Virus record (IMG/VR): IMGVR_UViG_3300007960_000051
Location: 1 to 41,358 of that record
Direction: 5' to 3' (one strand)
Source of the DNA: a virus
DNA length: 41,358 bases
The notes under the pieces were generated by a model that worked only from the letters and a program-made list of their open reading frames with translations, ran no database searches and was not told the DNA's origin. Positions within the stretch are counted from its first letter, which is position 1. Each line of letters begins with the position of its first letter. Below, piece by piece: positions 5,992 to 14,567 of the stretch. The position numbers and the translations under genes were made by a program.

Positions 5992-7266
5992 ATGGGAGTA
6001 CTCGATTACATCAGATCGGTTTGGTTCGATGCCAAAGGTAATGGCACTTACACAAGACCAATAGGACTGGAAAAGTTAGAAGCAGACCAGCACGACTTAA
6101 AATACCCTTTCGATGAGGCCTACGCCAAAACATCAGACGTTTATTCAATCGTAAATAACAAGATTGTAAAGAATGCTTTGTCTATCCCATGGGTGCCAAT
6201 GATCCGGAAAGGAGATGAAGAGGAGCCTGTCACTAAAGGAAGATTCTACGATTTTGTGATGAATCCCAATCCAGAGCAGAGTATTCAAGATTTCAGAGAG
6301 CAGGGATTGCAACAATTAATGCTTGGTGGTACTGTGTTTTTTTACGGATCTGTTCCTTTTGGTTTTACAGTTGTTGAAAATGGCTATCAATTGCACCCAC
6401 AAATGACAAGGATCATTACAAAGTGGGAGGGAATGTTTAACCATGTCAAAGGTTATGAATATAGGGTAGGAGGAAAAGATTTCAAAATACTACCTGAACT
6501 GATCAGTCTGTTAAAATTCGCAAACCCTTCTGATTTCGGAATAAACTCACAACGAGGACTTGCTCCTGTGACGGCAGGATATTTAACAATCGAAGGCTTA
6601 AGAGGCAGTCAAGCAACACACGCAGGGTTATTAAAAAACCAAGTTGCAGCAGGTATCATGTCAAATGAGTCAGAGTATGTAATGACTCCAAAAGACCAAG
6701 AAAGGCAACAGAAATTACTTGACGCACGATTAGGTGTAGGTGAACCGGGTTGGGCCGGCAAGATTATCCAATCAATGGCCAAAGTGAAATACACAAAACT
6801 TGGACTGGACCCTACTCAGTTAAAAATAATCGAAGGAAAAACACTAAAGCTGCGTGATCTGTGCAATATATTCGACATTAAGTCTGAGTTGATGAACGAT
6901 CCTGGTACCAGATCAATATCAAACGGGTACATCAACAAGTCTGAGCGAGACATGTGGAAAAACGCAGTATTGCCAAACGATGAGAAATATCTGAAAGGTT
7001 TTGAAAAGGCTTATGTAAAAGCGTGGAGTAAGAGGGATTTTCCTGCTGGTAATGCTGAATATTTCATCAAGCAAGACACTTCAAATATACTGGCACTTAA
7101 GCAAGACGAAAAGACAAAAGCAGAAAAAGGCAAGTCTACTGCTGAAATAATTACGACTATTCTAACTGCTGAAATAAGCAACGAGGCGAAGATTCAAACC
7201 TTGATGCGATCACTAGAAATTCCACGCGATGAAGCGGAGGTATTTGTTTCAACTGATCAGAATTAG
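5992..7266 (+). CDS. Phage portal protein (HK97 type)
   Basis: A 424-residue portal that forms the dodecameric ring at the packaging vertex. Evidence: length; position right after the large terminase; the N-terminal MGVLDYIRSVWF; a region IKLYSIVNNK-like (DVYSIVNNKIVKNALSIPW); the NPNPEQSIQDFREQGLQQLMLGGTVFFYG block typical of HK97-family portals; and the later helix SKSERDMWKNAVLPNDEKYLKGFEK-like segment. The C-terminal ~60 residues are charged and flexible. The only gap upstream is 42 nt and contains the TATATTTG box. Confidence 0.88.
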   Translation: MGVLDYIRSVWFDAKGNGTYTRPIGLEKLEADQHDLKYPFDEAYAKTSDVYSIVNNKIVKNALSIPWVPMIRKGDEEEPVTKGRFYDFVMNPNPEQSIQDFREQGLQQLMLGGTVFFYGSVPFGFTVVENGYQLHPQMTRIITKWEGMFNHVKGYEYRVGGKDFKILPELISLLKFANPSDFGINSQRGLAPVTAGYLTIEGLRGSQATHAGLLKNQVAAGIMSNESEYVMTPKDQERQQKLLDARLGVGEPGWAGKIIQSMAKVKYTKLGLDPTQLKIIEGKTLKLRDLCNIFDIKSELMNDPGTRSISNGYINKSERDMWKNAVLPNDEKYLKGFEKAYVKAWSKRDFPAGNAEYFIKQDTSNILALKQDEKTKAEKGKSTAEIITTILTAEISNEAKIQTLMRSLEIPRDEAEVFVSTDQN

Positions 7267-7274
7267 TATATTTG
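7243..7274 (+). promoter_or_regulatory. Promoter before the small gene and protease
   Basis: TTTG (7243-7246), a 20-nt spacer and TATATTTG (7267-7274) are a full match to the promoter pattern. The -33 element lies inside the portal gene. ATG 7278 is only 3 nt after the -7 box, so the predicted start of transcription is at or beyond the A of the start codon. Confidence 0.6.
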
Positions 7275-7277
7275 GGT

Positions 7278-7388
7278 ATGAAAACGCAAAAGGACATACA
7301 AAAAGAACTTGATAAAAAGAGTGAAAGCCCTTTAAAAAAGCAACTTCAAAAGGAAGTAAAACAAAAGAAAAAAGTGATCACAAAATGA
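7278..7388 (+). CDS. Small highly charged protein (36 aa)
   Basis: ATG 7278 to TGA 7388 encodes 36 residues, about half Lys, Gln or Glu (QKDIQKELDKKSESPLKKQL). It overlaps the next start by ATGA (7385-7388), and a promoter box sits 3 nt upstream, which supports translation. It lies between portal and protease. A basic peptide there might act in head assembly or as a scaffold fragment; this is a guess. Confidence 0.55.
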   Translation: MKTQKDIQKELDKKSESPLKKQLQKEVKQKKKVITK

Positions 7389-8194
7389 TAATTAAAGCGA
7401 TAGAGTTTCCAGGCAGGGAGTTTAGTTCAAAGGATGAGCTATTCAAAGCGTTAAAAGAAAACAAAGAACGTATTATTGGACTTAAAAAGGCTCAGATATA
7501 CAAGGCTGTAGACAAAGGGCAATACTCATTCTTGAACGCTGAGAAGCTTACTGCATCAGAAAAGGGAATTCTTGGAGCAAAGGATGGGTTTATTTATCCT
7601 GTAATTTCAACAACGAGATATTTTGATTCTCATAAAGACGTTCATTTTGATGGTTCAATGACCAAGACAGCAACTGAACAGCAAGGAAAGGTTCATTATG
7701 CGCTTGACCATGAGTTAAAATTCAATTCAATCGTTGCGTGGCCTAATGATGTAAGGATGTTTGTGCAAAAGATTGATTGGTCAGTTGTTGGCAAAAACTA
7801 TCCTGGGCAAACAGAAGCTTTGATCTTTGAAATAGCAAAAGAGAATATTGCCAAGCCGGAAGTGTTAAAGGCAATTGAAAATAGGTCGGCTGATTTTGAG
7901 AACTCAATCCGCATGGCTTACATCAAAATCAACTTAGGGGTTGATTCTAATGATGAGGATTACAAAGAAGAAAAAGCATATTTTGATAGTCGTATAAATC
8001 TGATTGCAAATAAGGAAGATGTCGATACTCACTTTTGGGGAGTCGAGGAACTTGCAATTCATAAAGAGGGCAGCTTAGTCGTTGCTGGAGGATCAAACGA
8101 CGCAACAACAATATTTCAAAAAGACATGAGTCGCGCAAGCACTCCTGATACCGAGCCGGAAAAGTCCACTCAATCTAAACTAAAATTTTTATAA
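7385..8194 (+). CDS. Probable prohead maturation protease
   Basis: A 269-residue protein between portal and major capsid genes, where HK97-like phages carry the capsid protease. Segments compatible with a U35/S78-type fold are RYFDSHKDVHFDGSMTK (residues ~78-94), with the family's D..D..GS pattern, HYALDHELKF (~103-112; candidate His), and SADFENSIRMAYIKINLGV (~168-186; candidate Ser). The C-terminal ~35 residues are hydrophilic and low-complexity. Similarity is not obvious enough to name the active site with certainty, so position carries much of the call. Overlap with the preceding small gene is ATGA. Confidence 0.6.
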   Translation: MIIKAIEFPGREFSSKDELFKALKENKERIIGLKKAQIYKAVDKGQYSFLNAEKLTASEKGILGAKDGFIYPVISTTRYFDSHKDVHFDGSMTKTATEQQGKVHYALDHELKFNSIVAWPNDVRMFVQKIDWSVVGKNYPGQTEALIFEIAKENIAKPEVLKAIENRSADFENSIRMAYIKINLGVDSNDEDYKEEKAYFDSRINLIANKEDVDTHFWGVEELAIHKEGSLVVAGGSNDATTIFQKDMSRASTPDTEPEKSTQSKLKFL

Positions 8195-8210
8195 ACAAAA
8201 AAACAAAACA

Positions 8211-9692
8211 ATGAAAAATTTAAAGTATTTCGCATGGACACTTTTGGCAATTATCGCGGTTGCCATTGTTGCGTGTATTGATTTTAGCGCGATTAATTTT
8301 GCTACACTTATTAGTGGTGGTGGAATCTACCTGTCTGCAGGAGTCGTAGTTGCATGGATTAAAAACGAAAAGTTTCATGAACTGACGGCAGAGGAAGTTG
8401 ATAAGCTTGATGAGTCTCAGGCAAAAGAATATCACAACGCCCTGTTGAAGAATCGCCAGGAGCGTGAAGAAGCTATTGCAAGAAAGATTAATGAGCTTGA
8501 AGCAAAAGCTGAACAGTCAGCCGAGGTTAAAGAGCAGATTGATAAACTTGAAAGAGAATTAAGCGGTATAACTTTGAGTGACATTAAAGAAATGATGACT
8601 GCCATCAAAGCCCACGGCGAAGAGTTCAACAGAATGAAAGAAGAAGGCATCATGTCTGATTCAACATTCAAGTCAGCTCTAAAATCCGCATGGGACGAAG
8701 GCGTAACTGACAGCATTGCAAAATCACTTGAAGACAACGGAAACAAAAAAGTAAAATTTGAATTCAAAGCCTCTCAATCCTATGGTGACATCACCAACGG
8801 TTCTGACTTTGCTCAAATGAAACCTGGGATTACAGACATTCCTGTTAGAATGCCTAGGATCAGAAACTTATTTGGTGTTATTCCTGTATCTACTGAGTAT
8901 TTCAAATACACAGAACAAGAAACAGTCGTTCGTGATGCGTTTAACGTTGCTAAGTGTGCTACAAAAGCGTCCAACACTAAAGAGACTTTGAAAGTGTCTA
9001 CTATTCAGACTGAGGTTGTAAAAGACGTAGTTGAATTCTGTCGTGCGTTTGTTTCTGACTATCCATTTATGGAGTCTAGAATCAGAAGATTGTTAGATCA
9101 ATCAATCGCGTTAAAAATTGACCAGCAATTATTGTTAGGTACAGGTGTTGCTCCGCAATTGAACTCAATTAACCTGAAATCTTCTGAGTTTAGTGCTACC
9201 AATCCTGCTGCTGACATTTCCGGTTCTATTCAAGATGCATCTTATGTTGATCTTGTGTTAGGAATGGAAACACAGATCATCGAATTAGGTGAGCAAAACG
9301 CATTTGTTCCTGATACTGTACTTGTGAATAAAGTTGACTGGTTCAAGTTTGTACAATGTCGCAAGGATGCAAACAACAACTACCTTGATGCAAGGGTTAC
9401 TGTTTCTGGTGGTGATGTTTATGTAGGAGGTATGAGAGTTGTTTGGACTACTTTAGTTCCTCAGAACACTCTTTATGTATTTGATTCAACTAAAGGAGAG
9501 ATTGTAGACCGTCAGACTGTTGAAATTGAGATCGCATTCCAAAACAAAGACAACTGGGAAAAAGAGATTGCTGACCTGAAGGGTTATGAGAGATTGAATT
9601 TCTTGGTAGAGAACAACAACGCAAACGCTTTCATGAGGTGTTCAGATGTTGCTACTGCGATCGGTGCAATCACAGAAGTTGTAGCACCCTAA
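8211..9692 (+). CDS. Major capsid protein (HK97 fold) with hydrophobic N-terminus
   Basis: A 493-residue protein. Residues 1-50 contain two strongly hydrophobic segments (about 7-22 and 28-48), the first ending IVAC, which resembles a lipobox. Residues 55-175 are a charged coiled coil, the likely delta/scaffold region removed by the protease. From about residue 180 the HK97-type shell domain begins (KPGITDIPVRMPRIRNLFGVIPV ... FVSDYPFMESRIRRLLDQSIALKIDQQLLLG ... NTLYVFDSTKGEIVDR), typical of Bacteroidota phage capsids. It has its own strong terminator downstream at 9718-9751, consistent with high expression. The membrane-like N-terminus is unusual for a capsid protein. Confidence 0.9.
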   Translation: MKNLKYFAWTLLAIIAVAIVACIDFSAINFATLISGGGIYLSAGVVVAWIKNEKFHELTAEEVDKLDESQAKEYHNALLKNRQEREEAIARKINELEAKAEQSAEVKEQIDKLERELSGITLSDIKEMMTAIKAHGEEFNRMKEEGIMSDSTFKSALKSAWDEGVTDSIAKSLEDNGNKKVKFEFKASQSYGDITNGSDFAQMKPGITDIPVRMPRIRNLFGVIPVSTEYFKYTEQETVVRDAFNVAKCATKASNTKETLKVSTIQTEVVKDVVEFCRAFVSDYPFMESRIRRLLDQSIALKIDQQLLLGTGVAPQLNSINLKSSEFSATNPAADISGSIQDASYVDLVLGMETQIIELGEQNAFVPDTVLVNKVDWFKFVQCRKDANNNYLDARVTVSGGDVYVGGMRVVWTTLVPQNTLYVFDSTKGEIVDRQTVEIEIAFQNKDNWEKEIADLKGYERLNFLVENNNANAFMRCSDVATAIGAITEVVAP

Positions 9693-9717
9693 TAGTTAAC
9701 AGAAAAATAAATCAAGA

Positions 9718-9751
9718 AAGCCCACTCATTATTACTTGGGTGGGCTTTTTT
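9718..9751 (+). terminator. Terminator after the major capsid gene
   Basis: AAGCCCAC (9718-9726 region) pairs with GTGGGCTT (9740-9747) in an 8-bp stem, extendable by a wobble and another pair, followed by a T run to 9751. It likely lets the capsid transcript end or partly read through into the connector genes. Confidence 0.85.
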
Positions 9752-9765
9752 AAAAACATAACGAT

Positions 9766-10215
9766 ATGTACGTAGAATTTATTAAAGATCATCCAGTCGG
9801 AATGAAAAAGGGTCACATGCTAAATGCTAGTGATTCACACGGTCAAAGACTGATCGACGATAAGTATTGCAAGGAATCAACGAAAGAAGCTTTTCAAAAG
9901 TGGGTTGATACAGCTGACCAAAGAGCAAAGGCCGAGGCAAAAGCAAAAGCTGACGCGGTTAAGAAAGCGCAAGCAGAAAAGCAAAAAGAGCTTGACGCAA
10001 TACGTGAGGAGGCTCGTAAAGAGCTAGAAGCAGAAGCGGCAGCTAAAAAGAAAGCTGATAAGGAAGCAAAGGCAGCAGAGGCAAAAGCGCGCAAAGAGGC
10101 AGAGGCCGAAGCAAAAAAGAAAGCTGATGAAGAGGCAGCCGAAACAGCTAAACGTAAAAAAGAACAATTGAAAGCTCAAATTCTTCAAGAAGAAAGAGCT
10201 AAATTAGGTCTGTAA
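9766..10215 (+). CDS. Ala/Lys/Glu-rich coiled-coil protein
   Basis: A 149-residue protein. Residues 1-50 form a small globular part (MYVEFIKDHPVGMKKGHML...), similar to small proteins often found after Bacteroidota phage capsid genes. Residues ~50-145 are a long uninterrupted helical stretch of A, K, E and Q with repeated KA(E/D)AK-type units. It may be a head-associated or connector-associated protein. Low complexity makes family assignment unreliable. It begins 15 nt after the terminator T run and ends one base before the next start. Confidence 0.6.
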   Translation: MYVEFIKDHPVGMKKGHMLNASDSHGQRLIDDKYCKESTKEAFQKWVDTADQRAKAEAKAKADAVKKAQAEKQKELDAIREEARKELEAEAAAKKKADKEAKAAEAKARKEAEAEAKKKADEEAAETAKRKKEQLKAQILQEERAKLGL

Positions 10216-10216
10216 T

Positions 10217-10726
10217 ATGTTTGTAAAACCAGAGGATTTCTCGAAAGGGATTTTAAGATTACCATCAACGCAGGCAAATGATATTGATCTGCAAACGGTC
10301 ATTGATAGAGTAGAGCCTGACATCTTGCAGAAGATGTTGGGTTGTGCTTTATATGAGTTATTCATCGAAGATTACAATACTGATCCTGAAAATGAATTCT
10401 CAGAGGAACGATTCAAAAAGATTTATGATAAGTTCTGTCAGGATGATGATTGTGGTATTGTCCAGTCAGAAGGAATAAAGGAAATGCTCAAATACTTCAT
10501 TTACGTTGATTACGTGAATAATTTTCCAGTACAAGTTGTTGACAAAGGGATTGTAAGAGTAAACGCTGAAAACTCAGAAAACGCCACTCAACAACAAATG
10601 GGATTGCCACTTACGTATAATAAAGGAGTGGACACATATGCAGCAATACAATGGTTTATGTGCGAGAATGAAGCAGATTACCCGGAAAACAATATGCAAC
10701 CTTTAAGACCTATCAGTTGGCTTTAA
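10217..10726 (+). CDS. Head-tail connector protein (gp6-like, DUF6712 type)
   Basis: A 169-residue protein in the position of the head-tail adaptor. The N-terminal half is helical with ANDIDLQTVIDRVEPDILQKMLGCALYELF, the pattern of the DUF6712/gp6-like connectors of Bacteroidota phages (ring protein under the portal). The later part, LKYFIYVDYVNNFPVQVVDKGIVRVNAENSE, is also typical. No catalytic residues are expected. It starts one nucleotide after the coiled-coil gene. Confidence 0.7.
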   Translation: MFVKPEDFSKGILRLPSTQANDIDLQTVIDRVEPDILQKMLGCALYELFIEDYNTDPENEFSEERFKKIYDKFCQDDDCGIVQSEGIKEMLKYFIYVDYVNNFPVQVVDKGIVRVNAENSENATQQQMGLPLTYNKGVDTYAAIQWFMCENEADYPENNMQPLRPISWL

Positions 10727-11265
10727 TCACTCAAATAATAAAAGAGGGGAACAATGTTCTATTGAAGGATGCCGTGGGCAAAATAGTTTCAAACTTCCCC
10801 TCTAATGGTACACACGCCTTTAGATTTGAGCATGACGACTATACAATAGTAATCAGAGGAAAGCATGACGACACTACGCCTGTACGCCCTAATTCATCTA
10901 TTGACTCCAGGGCTATAACAGAACCGGCAGGGCCGTGGACGCGAGAGACACTACTACAAGAACTATCAGACAACTATCTGAATCAAAAACTTGATGTTAA
11001 TGCTGTTGTAAGTCCTCCGGAAGGAGTTAAAAGGAATATTGATATAGTTGAAAGTCTTGTCAATGGCAGTACTACTGACGATGTTCAGAGTATGTCTATT
11101 TGGTTTGATGGTAAAAATGGAACATTAAAAGGTGTGATTGTTCCTGATGGCTACGTTGCCACGTTTTCACCAAATGGTGATCAGGACACAATCGGTTCTA
11201 TTCCATACACGGTGCCAGACACGAAAGGATTGAGGGTAGTAATAACTTATGTTTACAAGACGTAA
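10717..11265 (+). CDS. Structural protein of the connector region, TTG start
   Basis: A 182-residue protein with beta-rich composition and no membrane segment. No in-frame ATG lies near the 5' end; the frame opens with TTG at 10717, overlapping the connector gene by 10 nt, so translational coupling with a TTG start is likely. The segment SVWF-like 'QSMSIWFDGKNGTLKGVIV' and the Gly/Pro-rich C-terminus look like a virion beta-sandwich. Not recognised. The next gene overlaps its stop codon by one base (TAATG). Confidence 0.55.
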   Translation: MALITQIIKEGNNVLLKDAVGKIVSNFPSNGTHAFRFEHDDYTIVIRGKHDDTTPVRPNSSIDSRAITEPAGPWTRETLLQELSDNYLNQKLDVNAVVSPPEGVKRNIDIVESLVNGSTTDDVQSMSIWFDGKNGTLKGVIVPDGYVATFSPNGDQDTIGSIPYTVPDTKGLRVVITYVYKT

Positions 11266-11741
11266 TGGGAACTGATCAAAGAATACCGGTCACATCAGGC
11301 AATCCTACATTTGACGGTGATGTTACATTTGAAGGGAATGTGACTTTTAAGGGAGGTGTTTTATTTGGAAATACGTATAAAACAGGTATATTGACAGGAG
11401 ATCAGACAGATTTATTAATACCGGAGGTTGAAAAATATACTATTTTAAGATTCACATCAGACAGAAATATAGACATTGACAGCATTGTAGCACCTCCTGT
11501 ACCTGATGATATAGAAGTGACAGAGCGTGTTTTTGTGTTTGTAAATGGAAATAATGCAGACACAGATAATTATTGGATTAGATTAACGGATACATCGCCA
11601 TCTCCAACACCTGAAAATCACTTTGATATGCCGGCTGATTTACAGATTAGACCTGGTGATATGTGGTGGATTAAATACAGTTATGAATTGGTTGGAGGGA
11701 TATTGGTTCCACGAAGGTGGGGGGCTCAAGCTAAATTGTAA
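11265..11741 (+). CDS. Hypothetical beta-rich structural protein
   Basis: A 158-residue protein. The N-terminus has three short repeats of the type FDGDVTFEGNVTFKGGVLFG (residues 17-36), which resemble the alternating turns of a beta-helix or fibre shaft, followed by a beta-sandwich-like C-terminal part. It overlaps both neighbours by single bases (TAATG at each junction), so it is part of a coupled operon. Possibly a head decoration or head-fibre protein. Family not recognised. Confidence 0.55.
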   Translation: MGTDQRIPVTSGNPTFDGDVTFEGNVTFKGGVLFGNTYKTGILTGDQTDLLIPEVEKYTILRFTSDRNIDIDSIVAPPVPDDIEVTERVFVFVNGNNADTDNYWIRLTDTSPSPTPENHFDMPADLQIRPGDMWWIKYSYELVGGILVPRRWGAQAKL

Positions 11742-12130
11742 TGCGTAAATATTGGCACATACCAGACTCTTCGCCATTGGCGGTAGCCTTTGAAGAAACC
11801 TGCCCGGATGGGTTTGTGGAAGTAACGGATACGGATACTATTAAAACTCTTCATGAGCAAAGATATGTTCGTATTACTCAGGATGGGTGGACTTATTATA
11901 ATTCATTTAGGACAGACATTTATATAAAGATTATCACAGGGCAAATAACACAACAGCAGGGATTTGATTTTGAGCTGCATACGCACGACATACAACAAGC
12001 GTTGATGAGTGGCAATTGGATAACTGCCCTGAATGTAAACGCTACATTGCCATTATCTGGAATTTACGATCAAGCCACAAAGGATAAATTAAACCTTGAT
12101 TTCTCAACGTATGTCAGCGAAAACTATTAA
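11741..12130 (+). CDS. Hypothetical head/neck protein
   Basis: A 129-residue protein translated from an ATG overlapping the previous stop. It contains several aromatic residues and a mixed alpha/beta composition (EETCPDGFVEVTD; QQALMSGNWITALNVN). No membrane segment or catalytic motif is visible. It lies among the connector genes and ends within the 5' end of the hydrolase-like gene. Function unknown; a structural or assembly role follows only from context. Confidence 0.5.
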   Translation: MRKYWHIPDSSPLAVAFEETCPDGFVEVTDTDTIKTLHEQRYVRITQDGWTYYNSFRTDIYIKIITGQITQQQGFDFELHTHDIQQALMSGNWITALNVNATLPLSGIYDQATKDKLNLDFSTYVSENY

Positions 12131-12701
12131 AATATCAGAACTTGAGGACGGCTATCTATTGTTCAAAGTCGGCAAGACCACCCTTGCAAAAGGGATCAGA
12201 TGGTTCCAAAGATTAAAATATCCAGATGCTCCAAAATATATTACTGATCAGAACCACACCGGAAACTTTGACGATATAGAAGGGCAGATGATTGTTTTTG
12301 AACAAGACAATCCAGGTAAATTCCAAGGGAGCGACTTTTTAACCGAGTATGCCGATAAAAAAGAAGAGGTTTGGGTTGGAGTACCTAAAGATACTTTGCA
12401 CCCTCACGGATTAAAGGAAATGCTACGACACGAGCGTAGATATGCCGGAGAGGACGTATGGAGTAATTATTCCTACAGGTCTTATTTCGGATTTATGGTA
12501 AATGCGGTTGTTTACCGACTATCAAAAGGAAAATGGGATATTTGGGTAACAGGTAAGCCTAAAGGAACTACTTGCTCGCAGATTATGGCTTTTATGTACA
12601 ATAAGTACTTTTCATGGTATTATAAAAAACCCTATTTTATGTATTTCCCATGCGAAATAGCAATGAGCGACAAAATAGAACTTCGAAAATTAGTATATTA
12701 G
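12111..12701 (+). CDS. YiiX-like (permuted NlpC/P60) cysteine hydrolase candidate
   Basis: A 196-residue protein whose order of likely catalytic residues fits circularly permuted NlpC/P60 (YiiX/YaeF-like) enzymes: LEDGYLLFKVG near the N-terminus, then NHTGNF with His49, then GQMIVFEQD with Glu64, and late in the chain KGTTCSQIMAFMY with Cys155. Such enzymes cleave peptide or amide bonds, often in cell-wall peptides or lipids. The frame opens at TTG 12096, but ATG 12111 is preferred. It overlaps the previous gene by 20 nt. In a connector operon it could be virion-borne and help entry; this is inference. Confidence 0.6.
   Translation: MSAKTIKISELEDGYLLFKVGKTTLAKGIRWFQRLKYPDAPKYITDQNHTGNFDDIEGQMIVFEQDNPGKFQGSDFLTEYADKKEEVWVGVPKDTLHPHGLKEMLRHERRYAGEDVWSNYSYRSYFGFMVNAVVYRLSKGKWDIWVTGKPKGTTCSQIMAFMYNKYFSWYYKKPYFMYFPCEIAMSDKIELRKLVY
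12694..12701 (+). promoter_or_regulatory. TATATTAG box 4 nt before a start codon
   Basis: A one-base variant of the TATATTTG -7 box lies 4 nt before ATG 12706, like the boxes before 5992, 7278 and 26998. No TTG is seen at the -33 position, so promoter activity is uncertain. Confidence 0.3.
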
Positions 12702-12705
12702 TATC

Positions 12706-13380
12706 ATGCTTAGACGATTCGAAAATATACTGCAAAACTACATAAACGACATTGATTTTTCTCAGGATGTTGTTTCGTTTTCCGAATTGGATGGAGTAAC
12801 AACCATTCAAATTAGTAAATTACTTCATGCCAGAGATGGACAGTATGTTGATATAGATGGTCAGCAATATACGATTGCAGCATTGGTAGGATCGGACTCA
12901 TTTACGGTTGAATCAGTAATTGTTGATCCAAAGATTGTGACCTTAAAAACCCCTACTTTTCTATATGGAACACCAATGGCCATACAGAAGAAGTTGAAAA
13001 CAATGGAATGGCGCGAAAAAAGCCCATTCATATGGCTTTATCATATCGTTTGGGAGGATATCTACAGAAAAGGCCCGATCGAGCGTAAGGTGCAACCTAT
13101 TTTATTTTTCTTGGATGCTGCCGATAAATTGGAAGATACGGAAGATCATTTCGACATTGTTATTGACAGAATGAGGAATTTAGCTGAATTTATTTATGAA
13201 TATGTTGAAAAAGACTGGAAATATTTTGAAGATTGGAACAAATATCGCCAAATATCACACGCTGATTTCGGTAAATTCGTCGCAGATCAGGGCCATAAAT
13301 CAGACTTATTGGGTGAGAAATTAAGCGGAGTAGAGACACGTCCGGAGATAGATGTGTTGCCTCCGTTTGCTTGTGAGTGA
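12706..13380 (+). CDS. Probable tail completion/neck protein
   Basis: A 224-residue protein between the hydrolase candidate and the tail tube gene. The N-terminal ~80 residues are beta-rich (DGVTTIQISKLLHARDGQYV; QQYTIAALVGSDSF); the rest is helical with many aromatic residues (SPFIWLYHIVWEDIYRKG; HFDIVIDRMRNLAEFIYEYV). The segment ERKVQPILFFLD is typical of Bacteroidota phage neck proteins of this position and size. Role inferred from synteny. Confidence 0.55.
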   Translation: MLRRFENILQNYINDIDFSQDVVSFSELDGVTTIQISKLLHARDGQYVDIDGQQYTIAALVGSDSFTVESVIVDPKIVTLKTPTFLYGTPMAIQKKLKTMEWREKSPFIWLYHIVWEDIYRKGPIERKVQPILFFLDAADKLEDTEDHFDIVIDRMRNLAEFIYEYVEKDWKYFEDWNKYRQISHADFGKFVADQGHKSDLLGEKLSGVETRPEIDVLPPFACE

Positions 13381-13397
13381 AAATTTTAATATATTTG
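13366..13397 (+). promoter_or_regulatory. Promoter for the major tail protein
   Basis: TTTG (13366-13369), a 20-nt spacer and TATATTTG (13390-13397) match the consensus exactly. Predicted transcription starts near 13404, leaving a leader of about 25 nt before ATG 13429. The -33 part lies in the end of the upstream gene. Confidence 0.8.
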
Positions 13398-13428
13398 AGA
13401 TTCTAATTCTAACTTAAAAAAAAGACAA

Positions 13429-14352
13429 ATGTTAAATTATTGTAGTTGTGATTCAGCAGGATTAAACGTTGCATTGAGCAACTGCCCTGCAATCTTAGGA
13501 AATGCAAAGGGCGGTGCTTTGATCGCCATGATTGCAAATGATGGCTCTCGTAATGAGTGGCCTGTTGCTTCAACCACGTTTAATAAAGCTTGGTTTGACG
13601 CTATTATTAATAACATTGATGACTCGAAGAAACTCCGCGTATTGCCTCGTTTTGAAAACGTTGCTACAGAGAGAGCGGCCGGATCTACTACTGCATTGGC
13701 AAGTGGAAACAACATCGAGACAGAGCAGGGTTTAAGAACTTTCGGAATTGAATTCCCAAAGGCAGACCCTACTTTCGCTGGTTGTTTGGAAGCGTTCAAA
13801 TGTGTTGAGCATGGTTTTGTGATATTCTTATCCAACAATAAAATGTTGATGATGAAAGATATTGACGATTCTGGAGCAGAAGTTGTTCGTCAAATCGAAA
13901 TGAACGAACAGAACTTGCAAATCATTACCGGCCTAAACATCGAGGGAAATTATCAGAAAGTTATTGCAAACATGGAAGTGATGCAATCAGAAAAAGATTC
14001 AAACCTGGTTGTTGTTGATGTTGCCGCTGATGTTAATCTTGTTAGAGTAAGGGGCTTGCTTGATGCTAATATTGATATAATTTCAGCAGGAACTACTCAA
14101 ATGGTCGTTAAGGTGACTGAAAAGTATGGTGCAATCAATAACAAAAACGTTATCAAGAATCTTGTTATCGCTGACTTCTCACTTGATAATGTTACTGACA
14201 CAGCCTCTGTTGCTATCACAGGAGTTACTTACAATGCTACAACTGGAGAACATACGCTTGATTACGCTGCACAAGATATTGCAGATGTATTAGAAGTGAA
14301 TGTTGTAAAAACTGGCCTTGATGGTGTGCCGGCTCAAAAGGCTGTTGCATAA
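13429..14352 (+). CDS. Probable major tail (tube) protein
   Basis: A 307-residue protein with its own strong promoter, at the junction between connector genes and the tape-measure gene, where the abundant tube protein is expected. The composition is beta-rich and poor in Lys/Arg clusters. Blocks such as FGIEFPKADPTFAGCLEAFKCVEHGFVIFLSNNKMLMMKD are typical of Bacteroidota phage tube proteins. The C-terminal ~90 residues look like an extra Ig-like domain (NVTDTASVAITGVTYNATTGEHTLDY). The N-terminus is Cys-rich (YCSCDSAGLNVALSNC). The call is by context and composition, with no catalytic motif. Confidence 0.7.
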   Translation: MLNYCSCDSAGLNVALSNCPAILGNAKGGALIAMIANDGSRNEWPVASTTFNKAWFDAIINNIDDSKKLRVLPRFENVATERAAGSTTALASGNNIETEQGLRTFGIEFPKADPTFAGCLEAFKCVEHGFVIFLSNNKMLMMKDIDDSGAEVVRQIEMNEQNLQIITGLNIEGNYQKVIANMEVMQSEKDSNLVVVDVAADVNLVRVRGLLDANIDIISAGTTQMVVKVTEKYGAINNKNVIKNLVIADFSLDNVTDTASVAITGVTYNATTGEHTLDYAAQDIADVLEVNVVKTGLDGVPAQKAVA

Positions 14353-14365
14353 AATACTTTAAGCT

Positions 14366-14545
14366 ATGAATATAACTAAAGGAAATACCAACTTCAATCT
14401 TGACGCTGTTGCTAATATGACATTTGATGAATTTTCAGATCGTTATAAAGGAAAACTGAAAGGTTATGACTTAAAACAAGCATACAAAGAGATGAATGGT
14501 GGTAAATCTATCAAGCCTGTGAAAAAGGCTAATAAAAAGAAGTAA
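14366..14545 (+). CDS. Small tail-region protein (59 aa)
   Basis: ATG 14366 to TAA 14545 encodes 59 residues. The first 45 are soluble and helical (DAVANMTFDEFSDRYKGKLK ... DLKQAYKEMNG); the tail is Lys-rich (KKANKKK). It starts 13 nt after the tube gene and ends just before a terminator, so it is the last gene of the tube transcript. Its size and position would suit a small tail assembly or DNA-binding protein. Not recognised. Confidence 0.6.
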   Translation: MNITKGNTNFNLDAVANMTFDEFSDRYKGKLKGYDLKQAYKEMNGGKSIKPVKKANKKK

Positions 14546-14567
14546 TTATTAACTCATAGGAAGGATG

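Noticed and set aside
9894-10094. Minus-strand ORF opposite the Ala/Lys-rich gene
   Set aside because: Its Ser/Ala/Phe-only composition is the complement of the low-complexity coiled coil and not a real protein.
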